This document shows, one piece after another, positions 1 through 14,737 of a stretch of 64,000 nucleotides of DNA. The notes under the pieces were generated by a model. The model did no database searches. It was given only the letters and a program-made list of their open reading frames with translations, and was not told the DNA's origin. Within the stretch, counting starts at the first letter, position 1. Each line of letters begins with the position of its first letter. The stretch comes from Tragulus kanchil. Its lineage: Eukaryota > Chordata > Mammalia > Artiodactyla > Tragulidae. The stretch spans positions 204,968,939 through 205,032,938 of the forward strand of contig JAIOJX010000032.1 of the NCBI GenBank assembly GCA_022376925.1, read 5' to 3'. A program made the position numbers and the translations under genes.

Positions 1-2
1 GC

Positions 3-194
3 CCAGGAGGTGGCAGCGGTGGAGGAAGGGGAGAAGAAGAGGACAGTCAGCAGGAATCTGAAACTCCTGAACCAAGTGGCGGCTTCCGAGGAACAATGGA
101 AGCTGACCGGGGAATGGAAGGTTTAGTCAGTCCCACCGAGGCCATGCGGATCAGTAGTGGGGCCAGCAGCTCCTGTCCTGGCTGGCTTCGAAAG
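3..194 (+). CDS. NEK9: NEK9 coding exon (glycine-rich linker), 5' end outside window
   Basis: NEK9 is a NIMA-family serine/threonine kinase that activates NEK6 and NEK7 and acts in mitotic spindle and centrosome separation. This exon encodes the linker after the RCC1-like repeats. Reading in frame from base 3 gives a glycine-rich run, an acidic [12 protein letters not shown] stretch and then [15 protein letters not shown] and [10 protein letters not shown], which I recognise as the NEK9 C-terminal region. The exon ends in AAG followed by a GTAAAT donor at 195, phase 0, and joins cleanly to the exon at 1247. The exon start lies upstream of the window. No kinase or RCC1 sequence is present here. 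Confidence 0.9.
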
Positions 195-601
195 GTAAAT
201 CCTTTGGTCAAGGTAACTCTGTAGGGGCTAGAACGATCTGTTTCCCGTATTCTGTCCAAGTGCTTTGCAGAAGACACGTAGTTTTCTGATTTCTGCCTGA
301 AATGAAATCATCAAATGTCTGTTCCATTTTCTTCCTGACAAGAAAAGATACAAGATGTTTTTATACCTGTATTACTTAAGTGAATGGAAATTAATGTAAC
401 CTTTCTTGAAGGAAGTTTTTGTGATGCATGAGTGCAAAGATTAAGCATGTAGGTTTTATACTGTGGTTCATAGAAGAAGTACAATATTGGGGCAGTTGGA
501 ATGCCTTACAGTAGAAAGTCTTAACCATGGTTATTATGAGTGATAGAATTACTGGTGGTTTTCATCAGGTCCCTTTGCCATTCTGTACAGTCAGTATTAT
601 T

Positions 602-706
602 AGGGACTTCCCTGGTGGTGCAGTGGTTGAGACTTTTCCTTCTAAAGCAGGGACTGCAGTTTCAATCCCACATGCCTTGCAGCCAAAAAACCAAACCATA
701 AAACAG
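602..706 (+). mobile_element. short CHR-type SINE
   Basis: It starts GGGACTTCCCTGGTGG, the tRNA-Glu-like head of cetartiodactyl CHR SINEs, has an internal B-box-like TTTCAATCCC, and ends in an A-rich tail. It lies in a NEK9 intron. Confidence 0.75.
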
Positions 707-1246
707 AAGCAATATTGTAACAAATTCAATAAAAAGTTTTAAATTGATTCACATTTTTTAAAATCTTAAAAAAAAAAAAAACTCAGAAAAATTTAAATTT
801 TTACCCCTTCCCAACAAAAGAGAGAACTGTAGATTTAAAGCTCCCCCTGTAATATTATTAAACTTGATAGCTACAGGACATGAATGAGGAAGCAGAGCAC
901 GGTTCTGTCTAAAGCCTCAGCTGCAGCCTTCAGCAGTCTGGCATTTGGCCTCACTGCCATCACCTTAGAGCTTCCCAGCTTACTGGAGAGCCTTTGTGGA
1001 CTGTGTGAGTTGGGAAAATGTGCTGGACATCCCAAGCTTTTCCTGCATTTGAGTGTGAATTCCCTTCACTCCTCAGAGGAAGGAATGGCAGGTTGCTGAC
1101 TGATGGGGCAAGCTGCGTTGTAACCACACTGTCCTCCACTAGAGGGCGCTGGTGTCACATCCAAGTGAACGCTACAGCCAAGAAGGGAATAGGGTGAAAG
1201 AAAGTGCCTCAGACAGAACTGATGAGGTTCTTTGTCTTCTATACAG

Positions 1247-1408
1247 GAGCTGGAAAATGCAGAGTTCATCCCTATGCCTGACAGCCCGTCTCCCCTCTGT
1301 GCAGTTTTTTCAGAATCTGAGAAAGACACTCTGCCCTACAATGAACTACAAGGACTCAAGATGGCCTCTGAAGCTCCTCTGGAACACATGTCCCCAGCGG
1401 GAGTCTGG
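1247..1408 (+). CDS. NEK9: NEK9 coding exon, first assembled copy
   Basis: The exon follows an acceptor (TATACAG) and ends at TGG before GTAACT, giving 54 codons in phase 0. The product starts [16 protein letters not shown] and ends [14 protein letters not shown], typical of the NEK9 segment before the C-terminal coiled coil. An identical copy lies 1,089 bp downstream at 2336-2497. Known mammalian NEK9 has this segment once, so only one copy should be used in a gene model. This copy is the one adjacent to undisturbed upstream sequence. Confidence 0.88.
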
Positions 1409-2335
1409 GTAACTGAGCTTTTGCCTTTAAGTCCAGACTAGGTCAACAGTAACTGCAAGCTCCACCCGCTTCTCAGAAGCTGTCTCCCCTGCTGGCTTGT
1501 TTCCCAGCTGCCCAGCCTCAGTGCTCCCTGTCTGTTCAGTGGTGCTTGAAACCTCTACACAGGGCTAAACTGACTTTTGCAGAAAAGCATTTACCCTCTC
1601 ACATTTGTGACAGGTCCACACCTTTCTACACCAGATGATTTGTTTTTTCTTTCTGTCTCAGAAGTACCAGAATTGAAATTCCAAAATTGAAGTCCAGTTT
1701 TTCATGACACTGAGGATGGGTTATAGGTTTTAAATATGTAGTCTGTTGAGGGAGCAGAGCATGTATACCCAACTTTGGTAGAAATCGAATTATGGTAAAT
1801 ATCTCAATAAAACTGTAAACCAGGGATCATCAGACTTTTTCTAAAGGGCTACATAGTGATTATTTTAGGCTCTGCAGACCATACAGTGTCTTGCAGTCTT
1901 GACGTTGTTTTGAGCACAAAGAGCCAAAATAGCCCCTGTAATATTATTAAACTTGATAGCTACAGGACATGAATGAGGAAGCAGAGCACGGTTCTGTCTA
2001 AAGCCTCAGCTGCAGCCTTCAGCAGTCTGGCATTTGGCCTCACTGCCATCACCTTAGAGCTTCCCAGCTTACTGGAGAGCCTTTGTGGACTGTGTGAGTT
2101 GGGAAAATGTGCTGGACATCCCAAGCTTTTCCTGCATTTGAGTGTGAATTCCCTTCACTCCTCAGAGGAAGGAATGGCAGGTTGCTGACTGATGGGGCAA
2201 GCTGCGTTGTAACCACACTGTCCTCCACTAGAGGGCGCTGGTGTCACATCCAAGTGAACGCTACAGCCAAGAAGGGAATAGGGTGAAAGAAAGTGCCTCA
2301 GACAGAACTGATGAGGTTCTTTGTCTTCTATACAG

Positions 2336-2497
2336 GAGCTGGAAAATGCAGAGTTCATCCCTATGCCTGACAGCCCGTCTCCCCTCTGTGCAGTTTTTTC
2401 AGAATCTGAGAAAGACACTCTGCCCTACAATGAACTACAAGGACTCAAGATGGCCTCTGAAGCTCCTCTGGAACACATGTCCCCAGCGGGAGTCTGG
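2336..2497 (+). other. NEK9: NEK9 exon, redundant second copy
   Basis: This is an exact repeat of the exon at 1247-1408, with the same acceptor and donor, carried in the second half of a 1,089-bp tandem duplication. If both copies were spliced, 54 codons would be repeated in frame. I infer an assembly artefact, because the duplication belongs to a window-wide pattern of 1.1-kb repeats unrelated to gene structure. Confidence 0.85.
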
Positions 2498-2908
2498 GTA
2501 ACTGAGCTTTTGCCTTTAAGTCCAGACTAGGTCAACAGTAACTGCAAGCTCCACCCGCTTCTCAGAAGCTGTCTCCCCTGCTGGCTTGTTTCCCAGCTGC
2601 CCAGCCTCAGTGCTCCCTGTCTGTTCAGTGGTGCTTGAAACCTCTACACAGGGCTAAACTGACTTTTGCAGAAAAGCATTTACCCTCTCACATTTGTGAC
2701 AGGTCCACACCTTTCTACACCAGATGATTTGTTTTTTCTTTCTGTCTCAGAAGTACCAGAATTGAAATTCCAAAATTGAAGTCCAGTTTTTCATGACACT
2801 GAGGATGGGTTATAGGTTTTAAATATGTAGTCTGTTGAGGGAGCAGAGCATGTATACCCAACTTTGGTAGAAATCGAATTATGGTAAATATCTCAATAAA
2901 ACTGTAAA

Positions 2909-3128
2909 CCAGGGATCATCAGACTTTTTCTAAAGGGCTACATAGTGATTATTTTAGGCTCTGCAGACCATACAGTGTCTTGCAGTCACTCAACACTGAC
3001 GTTGTTTTGAGCACAAAAGCAGCCAAAAATAGTGCTTAATGAATGGGAATGTTTATGTTACAATAAAACTTTACAAAAACAGGTGGTAGGCTGGATTTGG
3101 CTCATGGCTTATCATTTGCTGACCCTTC
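2909..3128. mobile_element. hAT-like DNA transposon fossil
   Basis: The ends form imperfect inverted repeats (CAGGGATCATCAGACTTTTT against TTATCATTTGCTGACCCTT). The internal TAAAGGGC...TTTTAGGCTCTGCAGACC pattern is that of a common old mammalian nonautonomous hAT element. A truncated copy is at 1820-1931 from duplication 1. Confidence 0.6.
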
Positions 3129-3582
3129 TTGTAAACATAGTACAGTAAAAAGAGAAAAATCTAGGCTAGCCTAATTGAAAAGCTCCCCAGAATAGAAAAT
3201 AAAGCCTTTGAAACTTCAGTATAAACATTATAACTCCTCTGTCAGTTAAGCACTCTTGAATTGTTTTGGCAATGCAGTTTACTGAACACCTCTTAAATCT
3301 CTTCTAAAGTGTGATCCACTACATTTCATGAATATTGACTCTTTGAATCATGATGTTTTCACCATGATCATAAAGAACTGTTCCAAACCAAATTGCTCAT
3401 TCTGCACAATTTTAATTGGAAATGTATCAGTGACCTTAAATTTTTTCACAAGGTCCTCCAGAGTAGATGATCCTCTTTTACCCTACCATAGTGGCACTAA
3501 GGCTTCCCTTGCGCTGTGATGTTAGAGCCAGCTTCAGTTGTAATCCCAGAAGTTTTCTGTTTCTCTTACATTTACCTCATGG

Positions 3583-3858
3583 CTATTTTTTTTTTTTTTT
3601 TGGACTTCTATTGAAAGTCTTTCATTTATTTATTTTCATCCATCTTTGTTCTTTGGCCTGGTGGGCCTCCCATTGCAGTGGCCTCTACTATAGCAGAGCG
3701 CCAGCTCCGGGCACATGTGCTCCAGAGCACTGGCTCGTAATTGGACACACCAGTCCAGCTGCTCCGCGGCACGTGGGATCTTCCTGGACCAGGGATCAAA
3801 CTGGCGCCCCTTGCACTGCAAGGCGGACTCTTTACTCACTGCACCACCAGGGAAGCCT
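3583..3858 (-). mobile_element. CHR-type SINE, subfamily with GGTCTTTC/ATCCATCTTTG 3' region
   Basis: Read on the minus strand, it starts GGCTTCCCTGGTGGTGCAGTG and continues through a tRNA-like A box and B box (GATCCCTGG) to a T-rich end at 3583-3600 on the plus strand. It belongs to the same subfamily as the elements at 15623, 27793, 48104 and 62866. Confidence 0.75.
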
Positions 3859-3974
3859 CGTGTGTTTCTTTGTTACTTTAAAATCTGATAGCAAGTAGAG
3901 TACTCTGGACCCGGACTGAGGAGCTGTAGCAGCCAGGCAGAATATCCTGTGACCCCCTTCTCCTTTCTTTCTAG

Positions 3975-6202
<2,228 letters not shown>

Positions 6203-6749
6203 AAAAAAAAACAAAAACTTCACTGGTGATGCTGCTCACATCATTTTTAAAGGGACATCGTGTTGCTCTGTGTAGAGTGAACTAGATAGGGAAATTCTGT
6301 GGAACCACTGGCTTTGCCCTTTACCAGCTTTATGTACTTGGACAAATAACTGAACCCTTTCTCTGAACCCTTGTTTCTTCTGAAAGAAGAAAGTAGTACC
6401 ACCCACCTCATATAGCTGTTTTGAGGATTAAATGAAATCATGTCTGTGAAGGTGTTAATAGAGAGCAGTATACACTCTTGAGGTATGCATGGAGTGAATG
6501 GCAGCAGTAGCAGGTGGGAGGGCTGTTTGCCTAGGGCTGTTTGAGTTTTAAAATGGAGAATTCTGCATCCCAGAAAATCCTGCAGTCTGGGCAAACCACA
6601 CTTGGTCTCCCTACCTGCAGCAAGTGTACAGAAGTGGACTTTACCTAAAGTCCTCTTATTAAGGTAGTTTATGAGCTTCTCACAAAACTGTGGCTACACA
6701 TTCTTAGAGGTTGACATTGAAAAATCTGGTCCTGAACTGCTGTAACTAG

Positions 6750-6914
<165 letters not shown>

Positions 6915-7203
6915 TCACCTGAGCCCATCTAACCTCCAGGAAACGGATCCAAAGACCTTCACAGCACACTTACTGAACGCAGAGAGCGCTTTCCTGGCTT
7001 CGTTCACTTGCAGACAAGGAGCGCAAGGCGGAGGCTCTGAAGCACTTTCCACATACACTTGGAGAGTAGCGTTGCCTGTTAGGATCTAGGAGTGGTTTTG
7101 TGTTGGAGAATGGCAGGGCCTCCTGGCCCTGGCTTTGTCCTCAGTGACTGCCATAGCAACAGCAGCTCTGCACCTCATCTGGTGATCCCACCTTTGAAGA
7201 GGA

Positions 7204-9362
7204 GACACAGTGCTCACGTTCATTTTGCTGCTAGCAGCTTGTACCCCACTTACCATGTTCACCACTAACTGGAAGCTGCCTTGGGAATTCAGTACCAGGC
7301 ATTGCACCTCTGGGTGGAGGAGGTTCAAGGTTAAAGCTGGAGAGGGCTGGAACCAGGTCAGCCCCTCCAGGGTCATCTGGAGAGTGGTGAAGTGTTCTAA
7401 GCCCTCTCTGAAGCCTTAGTCCAAGGAAGTATGTCTGGTGGAGTCAGTCTCCAGCTTGTTTCCAGAAAGTCGAATTACTTTGTGCAGCTAAATGCTTTAG
7501 GAGGAACAATAGGCTTAGATTGCTTTTCCTCTGAGGGTTGAGTGAAACTTCTTTAGTGAGGAATAGAGAAAGAAGGGCAGGTCCCTCGTCACACTGCAGG
7601 AGAATCAGGGTGGGATTTCCTAGCTTTGGAAAAGCGTTTTGAGAGATGAGGCGTCTTGTAGAGAATTGAGTCCTTGGGGCAGAGGGGACGAGGTCGGAGG
7701 AAACCGTGAGGGGAGGTCCTCCTTCAGCTGCCTCTGCTTAGTGTCTTCGAGAGGACCTAGAGTGACTGAGTCTTCTCCCCTGAGAAGGCTTCTTGTGCCT
7801 CTGCCTTCGTGGCTCTTAGGGTTCTAATCTTGACATCAGCAGCCCCAACCACTCCCTTTCTGTATGTCTAGTCAGTATTTTTCCCCTTTTGGTGTTTTAT
7901 GAAGCCATATCAGTGAATCTGTATCATCTTTCCTACTCGAGTGGCCCAAAGCCAGCACCAAAACCTGGTAGTCCCTGAAGCCTGATAGGACAGGAGGAGC
8001 CTGCCAATTTTGAGAGGAATTTGGCTGAGAGCTCCCTTCTGATCCCCATGTCTTCATGTCCTTGTGTAGGACAGGAGCAAGCCAGCTCTCCCAAAAGAGC
8101 ACGTGTCCTAGAAACATTGGTGGCTTTACTTAAGGATATGAGCTTTATGTTTCTAGCTCACATTTAGTATTTTGAGTTACATGAGCTACCTTGATGAGTC
8201 TCATATCCTACCTCCCTAGAAAGAGCAAAACTGATTTTTGTTTCATTTTCCAAAGGTGAACGTTTGATACCTATTTTGGAAGGACACAGTGCTCACGTTC
8301 ATTTTGCTGCTAGCAGCTTGTACCCACTTACCATGTTCACCACTAACTGGAAGCTGCCTTGGGAATTCAGTACCAGGCATTGCACCTCTGGGTGGAGGAG
8401 GTTCAAGGTTAAAGCTGGAGAGGGCTGGAACCAGGTCAGCCCCTCCAGGGTCATCTGGAGAGTGGTGAAGTGTTCTAAGCCCTCTCTGAAGCCTTAGTCC
8501 AAGGAAGTATGTCTGGTGGAGTCAGTCTCCAGCTTGTTTCCAGAAAGTCGAATTACTTTGTGCAGCTAAATGCTTTAGGAGGAACAATAGGCTTAGATTG
8601 CTTTTCCTCTGAGGGTTGAGTGAAACTTCTTTAGTGAGGAATAGAGAAAGAAGGGCAGGTCCCTCGTCACACTGCAGGAGAATCAGGGTGGGATTTCCTA
8701 GCTTTGGAAAAGCGTTTTGAGAGATGAGGCGTCTTGTAGAGAATTGAGTCCTTGGGGCAGAGGGGACGAGGTCGGAGGAAACCGTGAGGGGAGGTCCTCC
8801 TTCAGCTGCCTCTGCTTAGTGTCTTCGAGAGGACCTAGAGTGACTGAGTCTTCTCCCCTGAGAAGGCTTCTTGTGCCTCTGCCTTCGTGGCTCTTAGGGT
8901 TCTAATCTTGACATCAGCAGCCCCAACCACTCCCTTTCTGTATGTCTAGTCAGTATTTTTCCCCTTTTGGTGTTTTATGAAGCCATATCAGTGAATCTGT
9001 ATCATCTTTCCTACTCGAGTGGCCCAAAGCCAGCACCAAAACCTGGTAGTCCCTGAAGCCTGATAGGACAGGAGGAGCCTGCCAATTTTGAGAGGAATTT
9101 GGCTGAGAGCTCCCTTCTGATCCCCATGTCTTCATGTCCTTGTGTAGGACAGGAGCAAGCCAGCTCTCCCAAAAGAGCACGTGTCCTAGAAACATTGGTG
9201 GCTTTACTTAAGGATATGAGCTTTATGTTTCTAGCTCACATTTAGTATTTTGAGTTACATGAGCTACCTTGATGAGTCTCATATCCTACCTCCCTAGAAA
9301 GAGCAAAACTGATTTTTGTTTCATTTTCCAAAGGTGAACGTTTGATACCTATTTTGGAAGGA
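7204..9362. repeat. tandem duplication 3 (7204-8282 / 8283-9362)
   Basis: Two direct copies with offset 1,079 then 1,078 in the NEK9 3'UTR. One base is lost from a C run close to the start of unit 2. Its second unit overlaps the start of duplication 4. Confidence 0.92.
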
Positions 9363-11446
9363 CCCGTGCAATGGAAATTTTGCCATTTCCCCAAAACTGG
9401 TGGTGTGAAGGCTGCTGCTCCAGGAAAACCCCACAGCTGGGGATGGGCAACTCGATTCAATGGGATCATCTTTGGTTTGATATTCCCATTGTTTTCTCAA
9501 TTCTGGGAAGCCTAGTACAATGGTACTAATGTAATCACCGAAGCCTTTTCTTAAAATAAGGGAAGGGGCCAACCCTGGGTTCAAGTTACAAGTTCTGGAG
9601 ACTTGAGGGTTTGCAACAAACCCTAACAATGGGTTTTGGTTCATCATGTAAATGCAACTTTGGTTTCTTTTTTTTTTCCAAGGACTGACTGGCCTTTCAC
9701 GTTCCTGTATCCCTTTTGCTCACCATCTCAGCAGGCCTGAGAGGCAGGGTCAGTTTGGGTGTTAATCATGAGCATTGCTTCTGCCATGGAACTGAGGAAC
9801 ACGGCACGTTGCTGAGAGCGTAGGGTGAAAGTGAGCACTGGGGAGGGCGAGCGCCCTGGCTCCAAAGGAGGAGTCCCTCTCCAGCAGTGGAACGCTGGGG
9901 GCGTTTGCTCTGGCATGTTCCCTTGGGAGGTCTTGGTTTGCTGTTAATCTGGCTGAGAATCTAAGTTCTGTGCCTTAGAGGCCATTTGCACTTTCCCAAA
10001 TTGTGCCTGGGACAGCCATATGATTTTTCCCACTGAAAAGCTATGCAAACAAACCAGTTCAAAGGGGACAGCCATGCATCAGATAAGAATGAAAGGGGAG
10101 GCAGCAGAAATGCCTTTGACTGGTTTTCTGTAGCTAATTTTCTTAAATTGTGTCCTGCTTTTCTTCTCTACGTAGCGCTAGGTGTTTTTAGTTTTCCAGT
10201 AGTATCGCTTCCGCATTATAGTATAACCTGAGTTACTCCTCTGCTCTGACGTTGTTGCTGAAGAATTAGCTTATTGTTAGCCAGATGTTTGAAAGGTTGA
10301 GGGTGGAGTGGTTTGGCATTTCTGTTTTAAATAAACATTTAAACTCTCAATCAGTGCTATGCCTCAGCCTATGAAACGCGTTTTTTAAAAAAAATGTTTT
10401 TCATTTTCCAAAGGTGAACGTTTGATACCTATTTTGGAAGGACCGTGCAATGGAAATTTTGCCATTTCCCCAAAACTGGTGGTGTGAAGGCTGCTGCTCC
10501 AGGAAAACCCCACAGCTGGGGATGGGCAACTCGATTCAATGGGATCATCTTTGGTTTGATATTCCCATTGTTTTCTCAATTCTGGGAAGCCTAGTACAAT
10601 GGTACTAATGTAATCACCGAAGCCTTTTCTTAAAATAAGGGAAGGGGCCAACCCTGGGTTCAAGTTACAAGTTCTGGAGACTTGAGGGTTTGCAACAAAC
10701 CCTAACAATGGGTTTTGGTTCATCATGTAAATGCAACTTTGGTTTCTTTTTTTTTTCCAAGGACTGACTGGCCTTTCACGTTCCTGTATCCCTTTTGCTC
10801 ACCATCTCAGCAGGCCTGAGAGGCAGGGTCAGTTTGGGTGTTAATCATGAGCATTGCTTCTGCCATGGAACTGAGGAACACGGCACGTTGCTGAGAGCGT
10901 AGGGTGAAAGTGAGCACTGGGGAGGGCGAGCGCCCTGGCTCCAAAGGAGGAGTCCCTCTCCAGCAGTGGAACGCTGGGGGCGTTTGCTCTGGCATGTTCC
11001 CTTGGGAGGTCTTGGTTTGCTGTTAATCTGGCTGAGAATCTAAGTTCTGTGCCTTAGAGGCCATTTGCACTTTCCCAAATTGTGCCTGGGACAGCCATAT
11101 GATTTTTCCCACTGAAAAGCTATGCAAACAAACCAGTTCAAAGGGGACAGCCATGCATCAGATAAGAATGAAAGGGGAGGCAGCAGAAATGCCTTTGACT
11201 GGTTTTCTGTAGCTAATTTTCTTAAATTGTGTCCTGCTTTTCTTCTCTACGTAGCGCTAGGTGTTTTTAGTTTTCCAGTAGTATCGCTTCCGCATTATAG
11301 TATAACCTGAGTTACTCCTCTGCTCTGACGTTGTTGCTGAAGAATTAGCTTATTGTTAGCCAGATGTTTGAAAGGTTGAGGGTGGAGTGGTTTGGCATTT
11401 CTGTTTTAAATAAACATTTAAACTCTCAATCAGTGCTATGCCTCAG
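9316..11446. repeat. tandem duplication 4 (9316-10395 / 10396-11446)
   Basis: Two direct copies with offset 1,080 then 1,079, carrying the NEK9 poly(A) signal. Unit 1 ends with about 28 bases (10368-10395) not found in unit 2. The first 45 bases occur three times (about 8242, 9321 and 10401). Confidence 0.92.
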
Positions 11447-14400
11447 TGAGCCTGCGTGTGGACCTTAGTCACTGGGGTTTAAACACACAGATTCAAGGCT
11501 TTTTCAGTCTTTGATTCAGTGAGTCTTTACATAAATAAATAAATAAATGGTTTTGTATAGAAACAACACAAGGGACATTTGCAAAGAAATAATCTTTGCT
11601 TCTTTCCAATTTTTTTTTCTTGCTAATAGAATCATTTTCACTGCTACAACTTTCTCCTCTCACTGCCAACAAACTTCTGAAATATGGTGCTTAAAGTGCA
11701 GAAGGAGAAAAACACAAGCCATTAAAAGAGGAAGGGTCGTGTCTTGTACTTCTCTCCTCAGACACAGTGGCCTTTTTTGAATGATACCACCCGTTTATGA
11801 GACTGTTTTCCCTTAAAAAGGCTGAACTGTATTTGGTCTCCCTGACATAGCACAGCCAAGTTATAACTTCTCTTGGCTGAACATTTCACTAAAGTTAAAA
11901 GCAAGAACAGACTTAAACTCACATTTCATTTGATTTTGCCATATATTTGGAAACATTCATTATAGAACAACTCTGGTACAAGGATGTATTGTAAATAAAT
12001 TATTTCAAATGAGCATCCCTGGGCCTCCAAAGAAGAATTTTTCATGATAGTATCAGAGCAGAGTGGGCTCTAGTCAGGCCTGCAGAACATGTTCCTTCCT
12101 GCTAAAAAGCAAAAAAAAGAAAAATCATTTATTGCTACAAATGATTAACTATGGAGATAAACATGCTGATCACTAAACCTCACAGAATCATGCACATTAG
12201 GGAGGAAAACACTATATATCATCTCCCTGCTACCTCCTGTGCAGTTGTGAAAACTGACAAATTGATGACTTAAAGCAAACGTTGGCCAAAGGTGCTGTGT
12301 AGCATTCAGTAGTGCTGTTAATACTGGTTCAGCATGTCTGCGTAGACTTTTCAACAAAGTGAGCATAGTATGAGATTCTTTTCCCATTGCTTAACCTTTT
12401 GAACTTTAAAATTTATAGCATCGACTTGCACTAAAGGTTCTTGGATAAAATAGTGTAACACAGAGACGTTAGCAAGCAGCATTTATTTATCCTCTGTCAT
12501 TCTCTGCTACCCAGGAAGAGACTTAGAAAAAGGGTTCTTTCTTCTTCCCAAAGATCCAGTCAAGCTAAATATAAAAGGCTAATGGACATTCCTGATGTAA
12601 TCAAGGCCTAAACAAGTTGCGATCGAAGGGAACACTGTGGCATTGACTGCTGTTTATCTCTAGCAGCGTAAGAAAGCACTCCCCCCACACACATTTGTTC
12701 TCCTTGGAGACCTCTGGCCCATGACCTTTACATCATCATCCAGGGATTCCAGACCAGACAGACAAGGCAAATAAGTGAAGCACGCCAGGCGGGTGGTGAT
12801 CTTTGTGCTCCACCCCATCTGGAAGCAGCACCAGATTCTGAACACCACTCAGTACTGAGTAGGGTTGCAGGTCCAGGGTTTCCAGAACTTGCAGTTTGTT
12901 AAAAGATGTACTATGTCCCCGTGTTTTAAATGGCAGATTATACTTTTAATGTTATGTCAGTCAAAACATACCTGTGAAAGAGAACAGTCCTCAGGCTACC
13001 ACTTTGTTAATTGGCCACCACTCACTCTCATCATCTGTTGTTTTTACATCAAGTGTGAAACCTAAAAGTGAGGACCTCATTAACTTTTATGGGGGAAATG
13101 TATCTATTGGGTTAAATATCCAGTGTCTCTCTCTGTGAAGTTTCTTTAAATGACCAACCAAAGACCCCATTATGTGATACCTCTTTTTCTTTGTAACAGT
13201 TAAGAAAAGCATAAAGCAATATATGCTGTTTCTTTAAAATATATATATATGATTTTGTTTTCAGCCTAGTATCCAGCAGCTTCACAGCTAAAGCCTAAAG
13301 TAGAGCGTATCAGATTGGCCTGGTCTGTTGGCCCAGCCATTGGTGGAAGCTGCAGAGGAAATGAAACAGGAGTTGAGTGGCCATCAGTCGTCAGTAGATG
13401 TGGTTTTGTGCTCTGCACAGTCCCCTTTCCCAGGTCAGGTTAGGTGACTCTGCTCCAGTATTTTAAACTAACAATTTGAGTAATGCACTCAGGACAGTAA
13501 TCTTACTAATATTTCATACCTGTTGTGCTTTCTTCCTTCTACCTGAACTGATATTTCCCCCACCAGAGGCTACCTTATCACTTCTGTTTGACAAGTCTAG
13601 GACTCACTCATTTTATTATTTGTTTAATTTTAAATTCCCCAAACCCATTTGTTGAGTACCTAAGTAGGAAGGTCACTTGCAGTAGGCAAGATTCTGCTAA
13701 GGAAATTTTAGATCTGGCACCTTTTCCTTCACAGCTGACTTTTTAGAAGTTTATTGTGATATAATCAGTAAGGACATGTAACACTGAAATGTCCCAGCTT
13801 GCTTTGAGGGTACATTTTGCTGCCTCATTTTAAGTCATCAAACTGGGAAGGAAGTGGCAAGCCACTCCAGTATTCTTACCTGGGAAATCCCATGGACCGA
13901 GGAAACTGGTGGGCTACAGCCCATGAGGTTACAAGAGAGTTGGGTGCAACTTACAACTAAACAACAATTATGATGTAACTGGGTCTTTAAAAATATACAC
14001 TTCTCTTTGCTTCACATTTTGTCTCATAAAAAAAGAAGTCATCAAACCAACCTGATTTGAAAGCAGAGTGCTAGCAATAACTGAAACTAAAGTTCTTTTT
14101 CTTCTTGACATATGAAATCCATTAAAAAAGAATGACTACAGAGACGTAGTGTACTTTCTCCCACCCCTACCCTGTAAAGTACATAAAGATGAGGTTCCTT
14201 TTAATACACGGTCCAGCATGGGGAGGGTTTAGGACACACTGGCGCCCTAACCTTAAATACTTGGATTGACTTTTTGCCAGGACCAGGTACCAGGGAGGTC
14301 ATTTGCCTTACAGCAATACTGTATTTTTCATGAGATATGGTCCTCTGACACCAGTGACCAACTACGTATAAGAACGAACCACAGACATGCATGCAGAGGC

Positions 14401-14449
14401 AATGGCACTTAACTAGCACAAACCACAATCAGCCTTGCAAGAAGACAGC
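11447..14449. other. convergent NEK9/ZC2HC1C intergenic or 3'UTR DNA
   Basis: This is about 3 kb between the probable 3' ends of NEK9 (+) and ZC2HC1C (-). I see no convincing coding region. It holds a Bov-type SINE at about 13844-13971, short AT-rich tracts, and an (AAAT)n run near 11533. Part may be an extended 3'UTR of either gene. It is one of the few stretches of more than 2 kb without a tandem duplication. Confidence 0.5.
13844..13971 (+). mobile_element. Bov-type SINE fragment
   Basis: It contains the typical GGCAAGCCACTCCAGTATTC and CTGGGAAATCCCATGGAC motifs of Bov-A/Bov-tA elements, which derive from BovB. Confidence 0.75.
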
Positions 14450-14455
14450 TTTAAT
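14450..14455 (-). terminator. ZC2HC1C: candidate ZC2HC1C poly(A) signal (ATTAAA)
   Basis: ATTAAA on the minus strand lies about 280 bases after the ZC2HC1C stop. It is the closest recognised variant signal I saw, but AT-rich hexamers are common. A TTTATT (AATAAA on the minus strand) near 12126 is an alternative for a longer 3'UTR. Confidence 0.3.
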
Positions 14456-14737
14456 GTAACCCGCTTGCTGCTCTTAAGTTTCCTCACCCGTCATTTCTCA
14501 GAGGGATTACATGAGGCACACCAGCCGGAGGGGGTGGTTTAGTGGGAAGCCGAGGCTGCTTCTTGCCTCCTGTTGCTTAGCAATGGGTCTCTCCATTGAT
14601 CTCTGCTCTAGAAGCAGATCCAGGAGATGTAAGAGTTTTAGTTCTTTCTGCTCTGCATCAAATTATTCTACTCCCACTGGCTGCTAAAGAGAAGCAGCAC
14701 CTTCTAGACCACCGCGAAGGTTTCCACTGTTGTCTGC

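Larger units (their letters stand above)
844..3031. repeat. tandem duplication 1 (844-1931 / 1933-3031)
   Basis: Two direct copies with offset 1,089, carrying NEK9 exon and intron. The junction is at about 1932. The end of unit 1 has small deletions relative to unit 2 in the transposon fossil at 1890-1931. Confidence 0.92.
6915..11446 (+). other. NEK9: NEK9 3'UTR and polyadenylation region (two duplications inside)
   Basis: There is no supported coding sequence after the NEK9 stop. A canonical AATAAA occurs at 10330-10335 and again at 11409-11414 (two copies of one signal, offset 1,079). I take this as the probable end of a long 3'UTR. The stretch holds two adjacent assembly duplications (about 7204/8283 and 9321/10401). 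The collapsed 3'UTR would be about 2.4 kb. The exact cleavage site is not visible from sequence alone. Confidence 0.55.

Noticed and set aside
844..3031. True tandem exon duplication within NEK9
   Set aside because: The exon at 1247 and 2336 is identical, including introns, but the same 1.1-kb pattern repeats across three other genes and intergenic DNA. An assembly cause is far more likely.
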